Shown here piece after piece: positions 1-10,885 of a DNA stretch of 60,000 bases (positions within the stretch are counted from its first letter, which is position 1; the number at the start of each line of letters is the position of its first letter). The stretch covers positions 335,392,793-335,452,792 of the forward strand of contig NC_081408.1 of NCBI RefSeq assembly GCF_030272615.1, in the 5' to 3' direction. The stretch comes from Cryptomeria japonica. Its lineage: Eukaryota > Streptophyta > Pinopsida > Cupressales > Cupressaceae. Position numbers and translations under genes: made by a program. Under the pieces are notes generated by a model. It had not been told where the DNA came from, searched no databases, and saw nothing but the letters and a program-made list of their open reading frames with translations.

Positions 1-17
1 CTTATATCACCAAGGAC

Positions 18-39
18 CTGGAGGTGCTCTAATACCAAT
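18..39 (-). other. tRNA-iMet-type primer-binding site
   Basis: Read on the minus strand, the bases next to the LTR are TTGGTATTAGAGCACCTCC. This is the Copia primer site TGGTATCAGAGC with one C-to-T change. It fixes the orientation of the partial element at the left edge. Confidence 0.85.
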
Positions 40-1457
40 TGATGAATAATGATGAACAACAGGTACCCAACCGATACTGAGAGGTGGGGGTGAATTAGTA
101 CAGACAAAAACTTTCTCAACAACTTATCTAGTTAAAGCAATACCAACTGGTTGTCACAATTACTGAACTTAACCACAACAATACCAGTTAAACATAGTAA
201 GACATCTGACACCATAAACTGATAAGTTTGAACACTTCAAATATGATCAATACTTGATATCAACTTCACCCGTAAACATATGCATGTGGTATACCAGTAA
301 TACCATAACCTATTAACTCTGCATGCATAATCTTTGAACCAAATAATTCATAAACATCGCATAAAAATGCATAACACATAACACACATATTTTTCACATG
401 GAAACCCAAATGGGAAAAAACCACAGTGGGTATGAATACCCACAATCTTGTTTTGAACTATTTTGAAGCTCACCCTATTAGGAGCCTAGTCCGGTTAAAT
501 ACTTTATAATAGAATCTGCTAGGAACTGATCCTGTTAGAGATCACCTAGTTAAGGGATGGCTATATACCCTATTAAAGGTTGAAACCCTGTTAAAGGTTA
601 CCTCACTAGAGGATTTGAAGAACTAAATGATCTTGAGTCACCTGGTTATAGGTTTTACAATGAGCCTATTAAAGCTACCCAGTAAAGGGATTTTCCAAAT
701 GTTGAAATGATTAGAAGACAAGAAGTAAAACTTTTGATCTGATAACAACACTACATGCCAAGGCAAATCCTTTTCATTTCCTCTACTCTGTAAGCACACT
801 TTGTAGTTTTCCTCTTACTATTCCTGGCAAGTATCTCTTCACTCGGATACACACACACAACATTTGCCAACAACTTTACAATAACAAACATCATCGACCT
901 TATAGACAACAGTTAGGTTGGTAGCATAAACCCTAAACCCTAGGCATCTTAGGTTCATAACATAGATAGTCCAACCCTGACCATCCAAACACATTGCATA
1001 GAGTATTACAATTTCAAATAGATCACAAGACAATCTGCATTGTTCATTCATCACTACACATGGGAATCAGTAACCCATCACACTCTCTTCTCATACAGCT
1101 AAGAAGAATGATCATTCCTGAGGTTGACTTCAAACACGGTCGATCTTCTCATGTAAGATCCTCAAGGAAATCCTTCACATGCACAAAGCTGACATGGAAC
1201 CTCAATCTCATTCACATCTCTTAGCTAACTCATAATAGAGTATCATCGGTTACATCACATAGGCTGGATCACCAAACTGATAACCCTAGAGCTAAAACTA
1301 CCAATGGGTAGTCAGACTTAGTGAAATCCCAACACCGGTTCACTACATCTCCTCATACCTCTTCATACCGGTTTACTTGAACTTATTAACATCAATGACA
1401 ACAAACATTATCATCATATCAACATGCCAGTTCATCATATGCCAATAATATCCAACA
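40..1457 (-). repeat. 5' LTR of a minus-strand Copia element (same family as Copia3)
   Basis: On the minus strand this 1,418 bp repeat starts TGTTGGATATT and ends ATTCATCA. It is followed at once by a primer-binding site, so it is the 5' LTR and the element body lies left of the window. The last 16 bases before the terminal CA, the double telomere-like motif and the TATAAGG box match the LTRs of Copia3 at 44990 and 50854, so it is a related, somewhat diverged family member. It also contains the conserved Copia LTR block of small hairpins (about 480-650) and the GTGGTTTTTCCC-like box (about 405-430, reversed). The 5 bp outside it (1458-1462, GATTT) would be one target-site copy; the other is outside the window. 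Confidence 0.88.
927..942 (-). promoter_or_regulatory. Telo-box-like motif in LTR
   Basis: Two tandem AAACCCTA units. The same doubled motif occurs at the corresponding place in both Copia3 LTRs. AAACCCTAA telo-boxes are known cis elements of plant promoters; a role in LTR transcription is inference. A TATAAGG-like box follows within about 50 bp in the LTR's own direction. Confidence 0.45.
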
Positions 1458-2556
1458 GATTTTAGTCAGTTGGTGCCTATTAAGCCCAAGAGTATAAAGA
1501 AGGCCAAAAATTTATCCAGATTGAGAATAGACAAATCAAAGAATAAGTATGTGGAAACGAAAATTCCTCCTCCATATATAGATTTTGATAAAATTCATCC
1601 CATCGAATACATCATCAACAAAATTGATTTAGGAAAGAAAACACATGAAGGAGTAGAAGATTATGCTAAAACATCTTTCTAACATCTTGTGACAATGTTT
1701 AATAAAGAAAAGGTTAAGAAATACAAATTGAAGAAACGAGTAGATCAACTCATAGAGGTTTTGATAAAGATAACCAAATCATCAGATATAGTTGAGCCTA
1801 TCACTTCTTCAGTAGACAAGAAAATCATTAAACAAGATGAAAATGTCAATTCTTGTGGGAGAACAGTTGGTGAATAGATGGATAGGTTGTTGAGACAAGG
1901 TACTCATCTTTTATGTTCAACGGTTACTATAATGAACAACTTGGATGAGGTAAAGATTGAGATTGATAAAACTTTGAATTTATTTTCAAATGAAATGAAC
2001 ACATATGAAAAATACTTCAACTCTTGTTTGAAGCTAGAAGACTTCCAATTAGATGTTCTAGTTGATAATGGAGTGCTCCCTTCAAGAGATAAGCATATTG
2101 AACAAAGAGAAGTACTGGAACATCAAATGAAGACATTAGAAGCCCTTATCAAGGATATGAGGAAAGAACAAAAGAAATGTAATGATAAAGGGAAAGACAT
2201 CATTGAGAAGATATCAACTCTTCCTTCAAATCTTCCTCGATGAGAATAAAAATCCCCTTCATGAAGATGACATTGTTAAAGAATTCAATGTGCTAAGTGG
2301 TGAAGAGAATAAGAAACAAGCTCTCTCATTATCCTCAATTGATAAGTTGATAGATATCCAAGTAAATCTAGATGATCGAGCCTATCTTCTAAGAAAGCAC
2401 AAGAAATGCTACATGAACCTTGGAAATTCCATCACCCGACTCAAGGTCATCACAAGTCACACTAAAGGACCTGATCAAGAACATATGAAAGCAGTTCTAC
2501 ATAAGTTTGAGGAATTCATAAAGAAAGAACAAAATGGAGTGTCTATCGACACTTAG
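1458..2556 (+). pseudogene. Degenerate coiled-coil reading frame of unknown family
   Basis: An open frame can be followed from about 1458 to the stop at 2556, broken by TAA at 1680-1682, TAG at 1875-1877 and a frameshift near 2225-2245. The segments are lysine- and glutamate-rich and look largely helical or coiled-coil. The first segment has a P-P-P-Y-I-D-F-D motif, the last an H-K-K-C-Y-M-N-L stretch. I recognise no domain. Composition and layout recall the C-terminal part of ORF2 of elements A, B and C, but I see no convincing alignment. The 5' end was lost when the Copia element at 40-1457 inserted. It is most likely the end of a retroelement protein followed by its untranslated region; a decayed host coding exon is less likely. 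Confidence 0.45.
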
Positions 2557-3455
2557 AATTTTTCATAAGAATTTTTAGATGCATTTTTTAATAAGACTTT
2601 GACACTTTAAGTGTCATTTTGTATTTACATTTTTGCACTTAGGCAATGCATGAGTTTAAAGTCAAATAGGACTCTTCTTTGATTTAGTTATAGTTTTTCC
2701 TATATTTTCTCAATGCACCTCACCTATGTATATGCAGTTTCTTATCGTAATATGGATCTAGAATCTTTAATAAATATGCAATAAAACTCTGTCAAAGTGA
2801 AGAGAAAAAGTGAAACTTTGTGTTGCCATTGTTATTTTGCAAACTTGATCAAATAAGAAGAAAGGTTTGGCATCGAGACTCTATGTTGGGTTCATTTGTG
2901 GTTTATGGTGAGAGTGTTCTTATGTCATTCTTGTTGTAAATTCTTATTTTTGTCAAGTAAAGGTGTTGTTGAGGAAATATTGCTAAAGAGTAGAAACAAT
3001 TGATGGTTTGTGGACTTTGCATCATATTTTAACTCTTCTTAATAGAACTAGGAATGAGTGAATGTGATATCATTTTGAATACTTTGATATTCAAATTGGT
3101 ATTTCAAAGATAAAATTTAGTTGAAATATTATAAGATAGCATCTCCAAGGCTTTTTGCTTTGTTGTGCCATCTCGAAAAGAAAATCTTAATTTTAAGACT
3201 TTGAGCTTCATTTTGTCAATTTTGGAAAAAGATTGTTTAAAGTTGTAATAGGATATCAAGATAAAGACTTTTTTCTTTAGTTTGAATATATCAATTTGAT
3301 ACTGTGGGTTATAGAAGAAATTATTTGAAGAAATGTTGATAGGATAGAAGTGATTTTTAAGACTTTGAGCTTAAGCACTCTTTCCCATCTTGGAGAAGCA
3401 ATGCAGGACTTTGGGCCCTTATGAAAACTTTGCTTCTTTGTTTATTTGCATTTTG
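2557..3455. other. AT-rich non-coding stretch
   Basis: No reading frame of note. It follows the broken coiled-coil frame and is probably its 3' untranslated region. An 18 bp phrase containing TTTTAAGACTTTGAGCTT occurs twice (about 3191 and 3355). The stretch ends at the 3' LTR of element A; its last five bases, TTTTG, would be A's target-site copy. Confidence 0.4.
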
Positions 3456-4359
3456 TGTTAGATAATTGGTTAACCCCAAAGACACTAATAGGGGGGTTTG
3501 AATCAGTGTATGATGGGAAGATAAAAGATTTAAACTTATTTGCAACTTTACAACTCAAATTAATATACCGGTAAGAAAATAATAATGTAGTAAAGAGAAA
3601 TAAAAGAATAAGCATCAATGCACACCATAACACAAATATTTTGGCGAGGAAACCTGGTAGGGGAAAAACCTTGGTGGGATTTGTGACCCACAATATTTAC
3701 TCACTGGCCAATATGAATAAATATTACTTAGTACAATAGGGGCCTGCACATGCAAGAAGGCCAAATGCCTAGAGCTCACTGCTCAACAACAAAAATGGTG
3801 TCCCACCGACTACAATTGGATGGTTAAATCCAATAACAATGTACTACTTCAAAATAGCGTATGCAATGCTGAAACCGGTTTAAGCTCTGTCTAATACCAT
3901 TCCCAAAAACCTTTCCAGTAAATGATTTTTCTTTCATAGATTAGTCTCCACTCTACTCTGCTTCTTATTCACTCTTAGAATAAATACATCAAAGTACATA
4001 AACAACTATCTGGTATCATAACCTATAACATCTCATATATCGCTTACATGCATATACCTACATACATTTCTATCTTACTTGCATTACAAATAACCTACAA
4101 GATCTCATACATATATGAGTCTTTACAATACATCGTGTTGACTATACAAATATAATTACATTACAATTCACATAAACAATATTATTTCCAAGTCAGCTTA
4201 GATGACCCATATGATCTTTTGCCGATGTAGACTAGATGTCGGTGCCGGTAGGTGAAGTCTATTGCCGATAGAACCTATGAACCATGTTTAACCCTGTAAC
4301 TGGTTGGTTGCCATCAATGACAACATCAACCATTCTCATCTGAGTGTATAATGCCAACA
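3456..4359 (-). repeat. 3' LTR of element A
   Basis: On the minus strand it runs from TGTTGGCATTATACACTC to TATCTAACA (904 bp). It matches the complete LTR of element C (53732-54660), the LTR of B (41911-42786) and the partial A LTR at 9300-9689. It contains the run GATTCA-C(n)-CTC typical of plant Copia LTR ends and the perfect hairpin TTGGAT/TTAACC/ATCCAA (3816-3833). Confidence 0.88.
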
Positions 4360-4375
4360 ATCTCCCCCTTTGGCA
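4360..4375 (-). other. Polypurine tract of element A
   Basis: On the minus strand GCCAAAGGGGGAGAT lies directly before the LTR start. The same tract abuts the 3' LTRs of Copia2, Copia3 and D. A second similar tract (TCAAAGGGGGAG) lies at about 4511-4524. Confidence 0.85.
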
Positions 4376-4670
4376 TTGATGGCAACACTCATGAGAAAAA
4401 TCAAAACTGATATCCAAAATTGAAGTCCAAAAACTGAGAGTGCTCCCCCTGAGAAAATGATATCGTTCTATTTTTCAATGCCTTTCTCTATACATTTTTC
4501 TCATTACACAACTCCCCCTTTGACATCAATGACAAAGGATGTCAAAAGTATCAAAAATTAAAAAAATTACCTAGACACCTATAGCCAGTTATGTACAATC
4601 TGAAAATATCTGCCAAAACCAAGTGAAGACTTTGTAAAAACTTTGCACTATCAGAAATTACCATCTCTAT

Positions 4671-7600
4671 CTATTGGATCATCCTAGTGAGATAATGCAT
4701 TTTTTGCTCCGATGATATTTCTCCTTGAATAGTTGCCTTGGTTAGCTCATTCTGGCGTGTTAATAGATTACCCAATCTAGGACCAAGTTTGTTCTTTAAC
4801 TCCCAGATTTTCATCTTCAACCTTGCTTTCTCTCTTTCCAATTTCTCAATCTTCTCTTCATAAATAGTCATTTCTTGACCCAAAACTGATGTTAGTTCCA
4901 AAGAATCAATCATGTTATCAGCAATGCCATCAATTTCTTTCTATGCTTTCCTTATTTGTTCTTCAATATCTTTTGTTAAATGGTGAGGTTTGCATGCTTC
5001 CTTATACAATTCCTTGTATTCCAGAATGGTGGAATTCAGTGCTGGTAACAATGAATCAATCTATTTTGTACAATCCTTTATTGTTTTGTCAAAGAATTCA
5101 TCCTTCTCTTTATTAACCCTTTCCTAAATGGTCTCCTCATTTATCTTATCTATAGTCTGAATATTAGAAGAAATGAATTTGGAAAATGTGTCCAATTTAC
5201 CTATTGAACCAACAATGTGATCAACCTTGCACACTGGTGCAATCATCTTCAAAATTGGTAAAGAATCATCAATAGCCTTAAATGCTAAGGCATTGCATTC
5301 AGTTATCTCCTTAATGAAATTTAATAATACGCGAGTAACATTTGTCAGTCTGTAATATATAGTTGATGTACTGGGAGAAGTGCTAGGTTCTGTATTTAGT
5401 TTCTTCTCTTCTCCAGATACTTGTTCAGTTACCTTAACCACTTCTTCAATCTTATTTTCAACCTTATTCTCTGTTGATTTAGATACTTTCTTTTCTTGTT
5501 CTGTTTCTGCCAGTATTTCAATGTTTAGCTCAGTGTCAACATGAATGGATTCTGATTTCTTTTCCTCAGAAGTTTCCTTATCCATTACAATATTGATATC
5601 CTGAGTGTCAATATTCATTGTGAATAAAATTTTTGACTCAGGATCAATATCATCTGTTTTCACTTCCTCTAACTTCTCTTCAGACAATTTTTGCACTTGT
5701 TCTGGTGCCTTTGTTACTGCCAGTGGGGTGTCATGTGTCGGTGGAGGTAAGTTATCCTTAACTATGATGTCAGGTGCACTACCAACCTTACCCTTACCTT
5801 TATCCCCTTTTTGATATACTTTAGTAAATGATTTATCAACTTTTTGTCTATCTTTCTCGTCTCTCTTCTCTTTCTCAACAAAAAATATATCCCACTTATC
5901 CATTGTTTCATCTACAATCTCTTTTATTCTACCGACCATAAGGCTAACTTGCTGGTGACAAATCACAAAAATATTCATGTTAGCTTTAGATATTAAATCA
6001 TCTATTTCTTGCTTAGACTTTACAGGATGAACCGCTAACAGTGCCTCAACCTTTAGTTTATTATCTAATTCCATAAGGGACATTTTTTTGGCTTCAAGTC
6101 TTAAATATAAATCATTAGGAAGAACATCTATAACCTCAATAAGAACCTTCTTATATATATCTCAATACAAAATAATGCTCTCCTCAATGGTATCCTTGTC
6201 AAAATCAATAAAAGAATGATAGAATTTACTAACATTACTAAGATTTCCTTCTTGAGTCATTTCATTTACTAACTCTTCCGGTGAAAGAGTATCAAGTTCC
6301 TTTTGTTCTGGTTTCTTTGGTATGATTTTCTTCTTGGGACCATTGGGCTCTCTCACAACCTCTTGTTTCTTTCTAAGAGTTCTTGCCTTCTTCAGAGATG
6401 GAGCAGGTGTCGGTGAAGGTTTTATTTTTTTTCTGTCCACCCTTTTGAATTTAGTTGGCTTATCACTATCAGAATAAAATGAGGTAGCCACAGGAAAAAT
6501 ATGTGCTACCGGTTGTTGTTTTGATTTTCTTCCTTTTGTAGTAGCACCACTCATTTGATCAAGTTTCAATAACCCTCCAGTAACATCTTTAACAAACTTC
6601 GAAGCATCTTTCAATAATTTGTCTCTTTTCTTCTTTTGCTTCTGTACATCAACATCTTTTTCAATAGTTTCAACATTACCAAATATCTTCTCTATTGTTG
6701 CCAATGGAGCATCTAGGAGTATTTTGGCATATGATTCCAAGATGTGTGAATCCACTTCATAGGCCATCTCATTTATCCAGACAGTTCTAGGTGTAACTGC
6801 CTCCATCCATACTTCATCTCTTTTAATTACAAAACATATTTGTTTATCATATTTGTCAACAATGCTTTGGGGAATCCTTTCCCTTTGCCTCATTTTTTCT
6901 TGAAAATATTTGAAGTACTCTTTTACCAGTTTGTCACCATCTGAGCCCATGCTATTAATTGCCTGCTTTATCTATTTTCTAATAGAAATATCATAGGCAA
7001 AGTCCTTGTGTCCAATACTGAGAATCTCCTTTGAGAAATATAGCATTAAGCATACAATCAAATTCCCAAACTTGAAAGCTCCCTTCTTATCACCTTTAAT
7101 TTTATCCAAGTTTTCTAACAATTCATCTTTCAACCATTCACATATATCAATTTTATCATTATTCATAATCATCTCATAGGCACTATGAATGCATAGACTT
7201 GAAACATAATTCAGCCTATTAGTATGTGCAACTTTGTACCCAATAACCATACTTGCGTATTTGACATTGTTATCAGTTATATCACTAACCATAGGTGATT
7301 TATTATCTGATGTTGCATCGGTTAAGTTCATAACTTCTTTGTTTGGAATTTTTTTTTTCTTATCAGGCTTAGTGTCGATAGAAGGTAAACCTGTAATAGC
7401 CCTAATTGCTTCCTTAGTGATTTTGAAAACTAAGTCTAGCCACAAAAATTCACTATGAACTCTACTAAGAACATAACGAACAATCTCATCTAAAAATTCA
7501 AGCATGTGAAGGATGACAATGAACCCTAAATTTTTTACAATCTTGTGTTCCTATTTAACTACACCTTGTTTTTTAGTAATAACATTCATGAATTCTTTAA

Positions 7601-7813
7601 ATCCTCAGACCCTAAATCATCAATGTTATAGTGTATGTATGCCCTAGGGTCTTCAGCAAATGCAACTCCTTTTGGGATTTTTGAAAATGCACCAATAGAA
7701 TCATCCAACTTCGCTATCTTAGGGATTATGTTAAAGAATAGTCTAGGTCATTTTATATTTTCCACAATAGTAGGGTTTACAATGAATTCAGGAATGGACG
7801 ATGAAGAAGCCAT
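4671..7813 (-). pseudogene. Element A ORF2, about 1,050-codon protein of unknown function
   Basis: Starts at ATG 7813 (M-A-S-S-S-S, shared with C) and can be followed to 4671. It is broken by one frameshift near 7600 and several stops, including TAA just after 6972, one just below 6162, one at 5124 and one near 5060. The N-terminal 250 residues are globular-looking, with S-R-V-H-x-E-F-L-W-L-D and I-T-G-L-P-S and a conserved R-L-N-x-V-S-S-L-C-I-H-S-A-Y-E-M block. A basic low-complexity middle follows (K-K-K-R-D-K-L-L, then P-S-P-T-P-A-P-S). Next come an acidic Glu/Lys-rich stretch and a C-terminal coiled coil (about residues 950-1040). I recognise no enzyme motif and no DDE, RT or protease signature. 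The final TAG after C-A-A may itself be a decayed CAG, as the frame stays open for about 40 codons beyond it. Function unknown; a particle or RNA-binding role is a guess. Confidence 0.7.
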
Positions 7814-8109
7814 ATCGTAAGATAAATACCTTTTAACCAAAAAACCTTGGATGCCTTGAAAAACCTTTCACTTCTTTTCTTATTGAATGTTAGAGCTCAA
7901 CTTAGCGCTCTTCGAATACTTGAATGCTTGGTAAGTCAAAATGAGAAATTATAGTGCTTTATAACTAAAAAGTTAACTTACAACCGCAATAAATGCTTTG
8001 TCGGTGAAGTGAATACTCAAAATGTCCACCAGTAAAGAATTATTATGAATTCTTACCACCATCTGAGGGTAAATGAATGATCTTTAATTAGTCACCTTAC
8101 CCGTAAGGA
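7814..8109 (-). promoter_or_regulatory. ORF1-ORF2 spacer with conserved TATA-like box
   Basis: About 296 bp of non-coding spacer. On the minus strand GTTATAAAGC lies at about 7965-7956, roughly 150 bp before the ORF2 ATG, followed by a conserved TTTCTCATTTTGA. Elements B and C keep the same box at the same distance. It may be an internal promoter for ORF2 or part of an RNA element; no splice signal is convincing by eye. Confidence 0.45.
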
Positions 8110-9228
8110 TTATTCCTTAGATGAAGAATTTCTTGCCAGTGTAGGATTGCTCTATTCTGCTGGTGCGGAGACAGATTCATCATTCCTCTGATCTCTCTTC
8201 TTGATCCATTTTTTAGATAATTCTCACTTGATTTCATTCACCTTTTCCTTGCCTTTGTGATTAGATCCTTTGTTGTTTGCCGATACATTCTTGCTTCTAC
8301 AAAATCTTGCAATATGCCCAATCTCATTACATGCACAACAAGTTACATTGTTTCTCTAAATAACTTTTCCATAACCTTGCCTGATTTGAGTTTTGCATTG
8401 ATTAGATATATGTCCAAATCTACCACAAGCATACAATTTAATATTCATTCTGTAATTATCTAAGTTATGTCCATTTTTATTGCACTTTGAACATTGACTG
8501 GTTGATAAGTTTGTATTTTGATTATTCCTATATCTACATTGATTTTCTCTATGACCAAATTTGTTGCAATTAAAATATTTTCCATTGAATTTATAAGCAT
8601 TAGGTTGCCTTACCGGTTTGATGTGATCATGATTGTTTGTAGTTCCAGAACTTTCTCCATGTTCAAATCCAAGTCCAATAATTTCTCCATCGGGTTTTTG
8701 ACTCTTCAACATATCATCAAGCTTGTCTGAACTCTTCTTGAATTTGTCTTTGTATTCATTTGCAGTGACCAACTTAGTTTCCAAAGTGCTAACTTGTCTC
8801 ATAAGTTCCTCTTTGTCATGTTTCATGTGAATCAACTCTATCTTAAGCATATCATTTTCATGACTAAGCCTTAGAGATTCATCAACTCTTTCATTAAATC
8901 TTTTGGCCAAATCTTCCAAATCCCTCTTTTTGCCTTCAATATCCTTACATAGTCTCATGGTTAAATCTTGCATCTCATTCTTCAAGTTACTATTCTCTTG
9001 TCTCAGTTTCTCTACAATAACTCTAAGAGTTTCCTTTTCTTCATTATCTTGTTTCTGCATTTACTAATGCAATTCCTTTCTCTTATTTTGTGTCATGACC
9101 AAGTTTTCTTGAAGTGCTTTAATGAATTCCTAGGCATATCTGAGGTCATCTTCCAGTTTGATATTCTTCAATTTTTTTGCATCAAAATCTTGAAGAGCTC
9201 CTTCCAACTTTTGTCTCAAACTTTCCAT
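8110..9228 (-). pseudogene. Element A ORF1: Gag-like coiled coil with zinc knuckles
   Basis: A 373-codon frame from ATG 9228 (M-E-S-L-R-Q) to TAA 8110-8112. In-frame stops lie near 9128, 9061-9066 and 8353, and in the tail at G-A-A-TAG. Residues 1-200 are a long heptad-rich coiled coil (L-E-D-x-L, N-K-R-K-E-L, V-E-K-L-R-Q-E-N). After a G-L-G-F-E-H-G-E-S linker come four zinc knuckles of the CX2CX4HX4C type. In this copy the first has lost its leading Cys (Y-F-N-C-N-K-F-G-H) and the second its last Cys. A lysine-rich tail follows. Zinc knuckles bind nucleic acid in retroelement Gag proteins, so this is most likely the particle or RNA-packaging protein. It lacks the usual Copia Gag N-terminal domain that Copia2 and Copia3 have. 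Confidence 0.75.
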
Positions 9229-9278
9229 CGGTACCAATTTCAGAATCTTCCTCAAGTTGTTAGGCTTTTGCAAATAGA

Positions 9279-9299
9279 GGACTAGGCTTTGCCACCAAT
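9279..9299 (-). other. Primer-binding site of element A (decayed)
   Basis: Minus strand ATTGGTGGCAAAGCCTAGTC next to the LTR end. Elements B and C keep TTGGTATCAGAGCC at this place, so this is the iMet-type site with several mutations. Confidence 0.7.
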
Positions 9300-9689
9300 T
9301 GTTAGATACTTGGTTAAACCCAAAGACACTGAGAGGGGGGGGGGGGGTCAATCAGTGTTTGACCGGTAGATAAAAGATTTAAACTTATTTGCAACTTTTA
9401 CAACTCAAATTAATATACCGGTAAGAAAATAATAATGCAGTAAAGAGAAACAAAAGAATAAGCATCAATGCACACCATAACACAAATATTTTGGCAAGGA
9501 AACCTGGTAGGGGAAAAACCTCAGTGGGATTTGTGATCCACAATATTTACTCATTAGCCAATATGAATAAATATTACTTAGTACAATAGGGGCCTGCACA
9601 TGCAGGAAGGCCAACTGCCTAGAGCTCACTTCTCAACAACAAAATGGAGTCCCACTGACTACAATTGGATGGTTAAATCCAATAACAAC
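9300..9689 (-). repeat. Partial 5' LTR of element A, interrupted by G1
   Basis: Matches 390 bp of the 3' LTR from the TG...CA-proximal end, then stops at 9689 where G1 begins. The rest of this LTR is not found further right; it was lost with the G1/Copia2 deletion. It contains a run of 13 G (9335-9347), an expanded version of the C-rich tract normal at this LTR position. Confidence 0.85.
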
Positions 9690-10882
9690 TATAGCGTCCT
9701 AAAATTGTGACACTTGCAATTTCGACTGCATTTGGGTCTTCACGATGGCGATGCAACACAAAACTTGAATGGAGACCCTGAAACTTGTTCATGGCATCAA
9801 AAACTGCATTTTTCAGCACCCTGGCATGATCCTCCTTGCACCCTGCTGTCCTTGGAGGTGGGACCATGGTGCCCAGCACCCTGGTCCCTGGCCCTATTTT
9901 GGGCCCGGTCTCTTATGGGGCTTCGGGTCTTTAAGTTTGCAAATTTGAAAATAAAGTTGCTATGTCAGCCCAAGGTCGGAAAAATCAGTCTTTCAACCCT
10001 AATTGACAAGTATATAAACTACATTTCCTCTCCCATTTTGGTAGATGGAAAAAGGAAAACACATACGTAGCGGAAGCGATATTCAAACATTCAAGCATTC
10101 AAGCATTCCTTCAAGCAATTGAGCATTCTAAGTCTCCATTCAAGGCTAAGTGTTGCATTCAAGACAAGGATTCAACCATTGAAGAGGAGATCACTTACAA
10201 CATACAACATACAACAACATTTACACCTTCGCATGTAAGAATACAAACATTCTTACAACAAGGTATCAGTACTTGTTTACATTACAAACATTTACATTTA
10301 CAACATTCTTATTTCTTGGTTAATTCCAAAACTGGGGTTTGACCTAAAGGCAAACCCCTAATCCCTAACCCCCCAATCATCTTCACTTTTCTGTGTGTAG
10401 GTTGTAGGTATGTGGCTATAATTGAAGATCTAGAATCCTTGTGCAGAGACGAACAGATCCCCCTTCGTTTTGCGGATTTTTCGGAGGACCGTGTGCACAC
10501 CGGGTGCCATCATCCTGTCAACTTTCGCTCAAATTTGTAGGACAGCATCATCTCAACATTTTACTACTAATTCCAGGTCTGCAGCTTCATCCCATATTCC
10601 TATCTTTGTTTATAAGTGAATCTTTCTCACTTTTCATGTGTTCCTAGCTTAATCATTCTATCTACATTCTTTACAAAAGAGGGTAGCCTTGCTATCTTAA
10701 CCCTTGAAACTCATTCAGAATCCAATCTTGCATTGTGTGGGATTGGATCTTGTGGGTTTCAACCCCTCTTTTGAATGTAAAGTCTCCCCTAAGTGAAAAC
10801 CGTCAACCCTAGTGACCTCCTTTCCCTCTCCTTGGAGTGGTGGGGGGAACACTTAGGGTTCGCTCACGATTTTCCACTTTAC
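9690..10882 (+). repeat. 5' LTR of G1
   Basis: About 1,193 bp. It starts TATAGCGTCC, a mutated form of TGTAGCATCC seen at 16240 and 33537, and ends just before the primer site. A GC-rich palindrome-like segment around 9850-9930 reads GGACCATGGTGCCCAGC. The TATA box TATATAAA at 10011 is kept in the 3' LTR (16561) and in G2 (33146-33153). Downstream are CATTCAAG and ACATACAACA simple repeats (about 10090-10230) and one copy of the GGACCGTGTGCAC motif (about 10485-10515). The exact 3' end is uncertain by a few bases because the 3' LTR is truncated. Confidence 0.82.
10011..10018 (+). promoter_or_regulatory. TATA box in G1 LTR
   Basis: TATATAAA preceded by AATTGACAAG. It is identical at 16561 and in the reversed G2 LTR, which supports it as the core promoter of this family. 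Confidence 0.6.
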
Positions 10883-10885
10883 TTT

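Larger units (their letters stand above)
3456..9689 (-). mobile_element. Element A: pol-less Copia-like LTR element with two ORFs
   Basis: Order on the minus strand: 5' LTR (9689-9300, cut by G1), iMet-type primer site, ORF1 (9228-8110), spacer, ORF2 (7813-4671), two polypurine tracts, 3' LTR (4359-3456). There is no trace of protease, integrase, reverse transcriptase or RNase H in the 4.9 kb internal region, and the two frames nearly fill it, so this is not a simple deletion of pol. Element C and the split element B have the same design. It belongs to the broad class of non-autonomous gag-carrying LTR elements, with an added large second protein. Confidence 0.85.

Noticed and set aside
839-1224. 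Short frames of about 70 codons on both strands at the left edge
   Set aside because: They lie within the Copia LTR, overlap the telo-box and are not seen in the Copia3 LTRs.
9714-10070. 118-codon frame in the G1 LTR, repeated at 16264-16620
   Set aside because: It is repeated only because it lies in an LTR pair, overlaps the GC-rich block and TATA box, and is not kept as a clean frame in G2.
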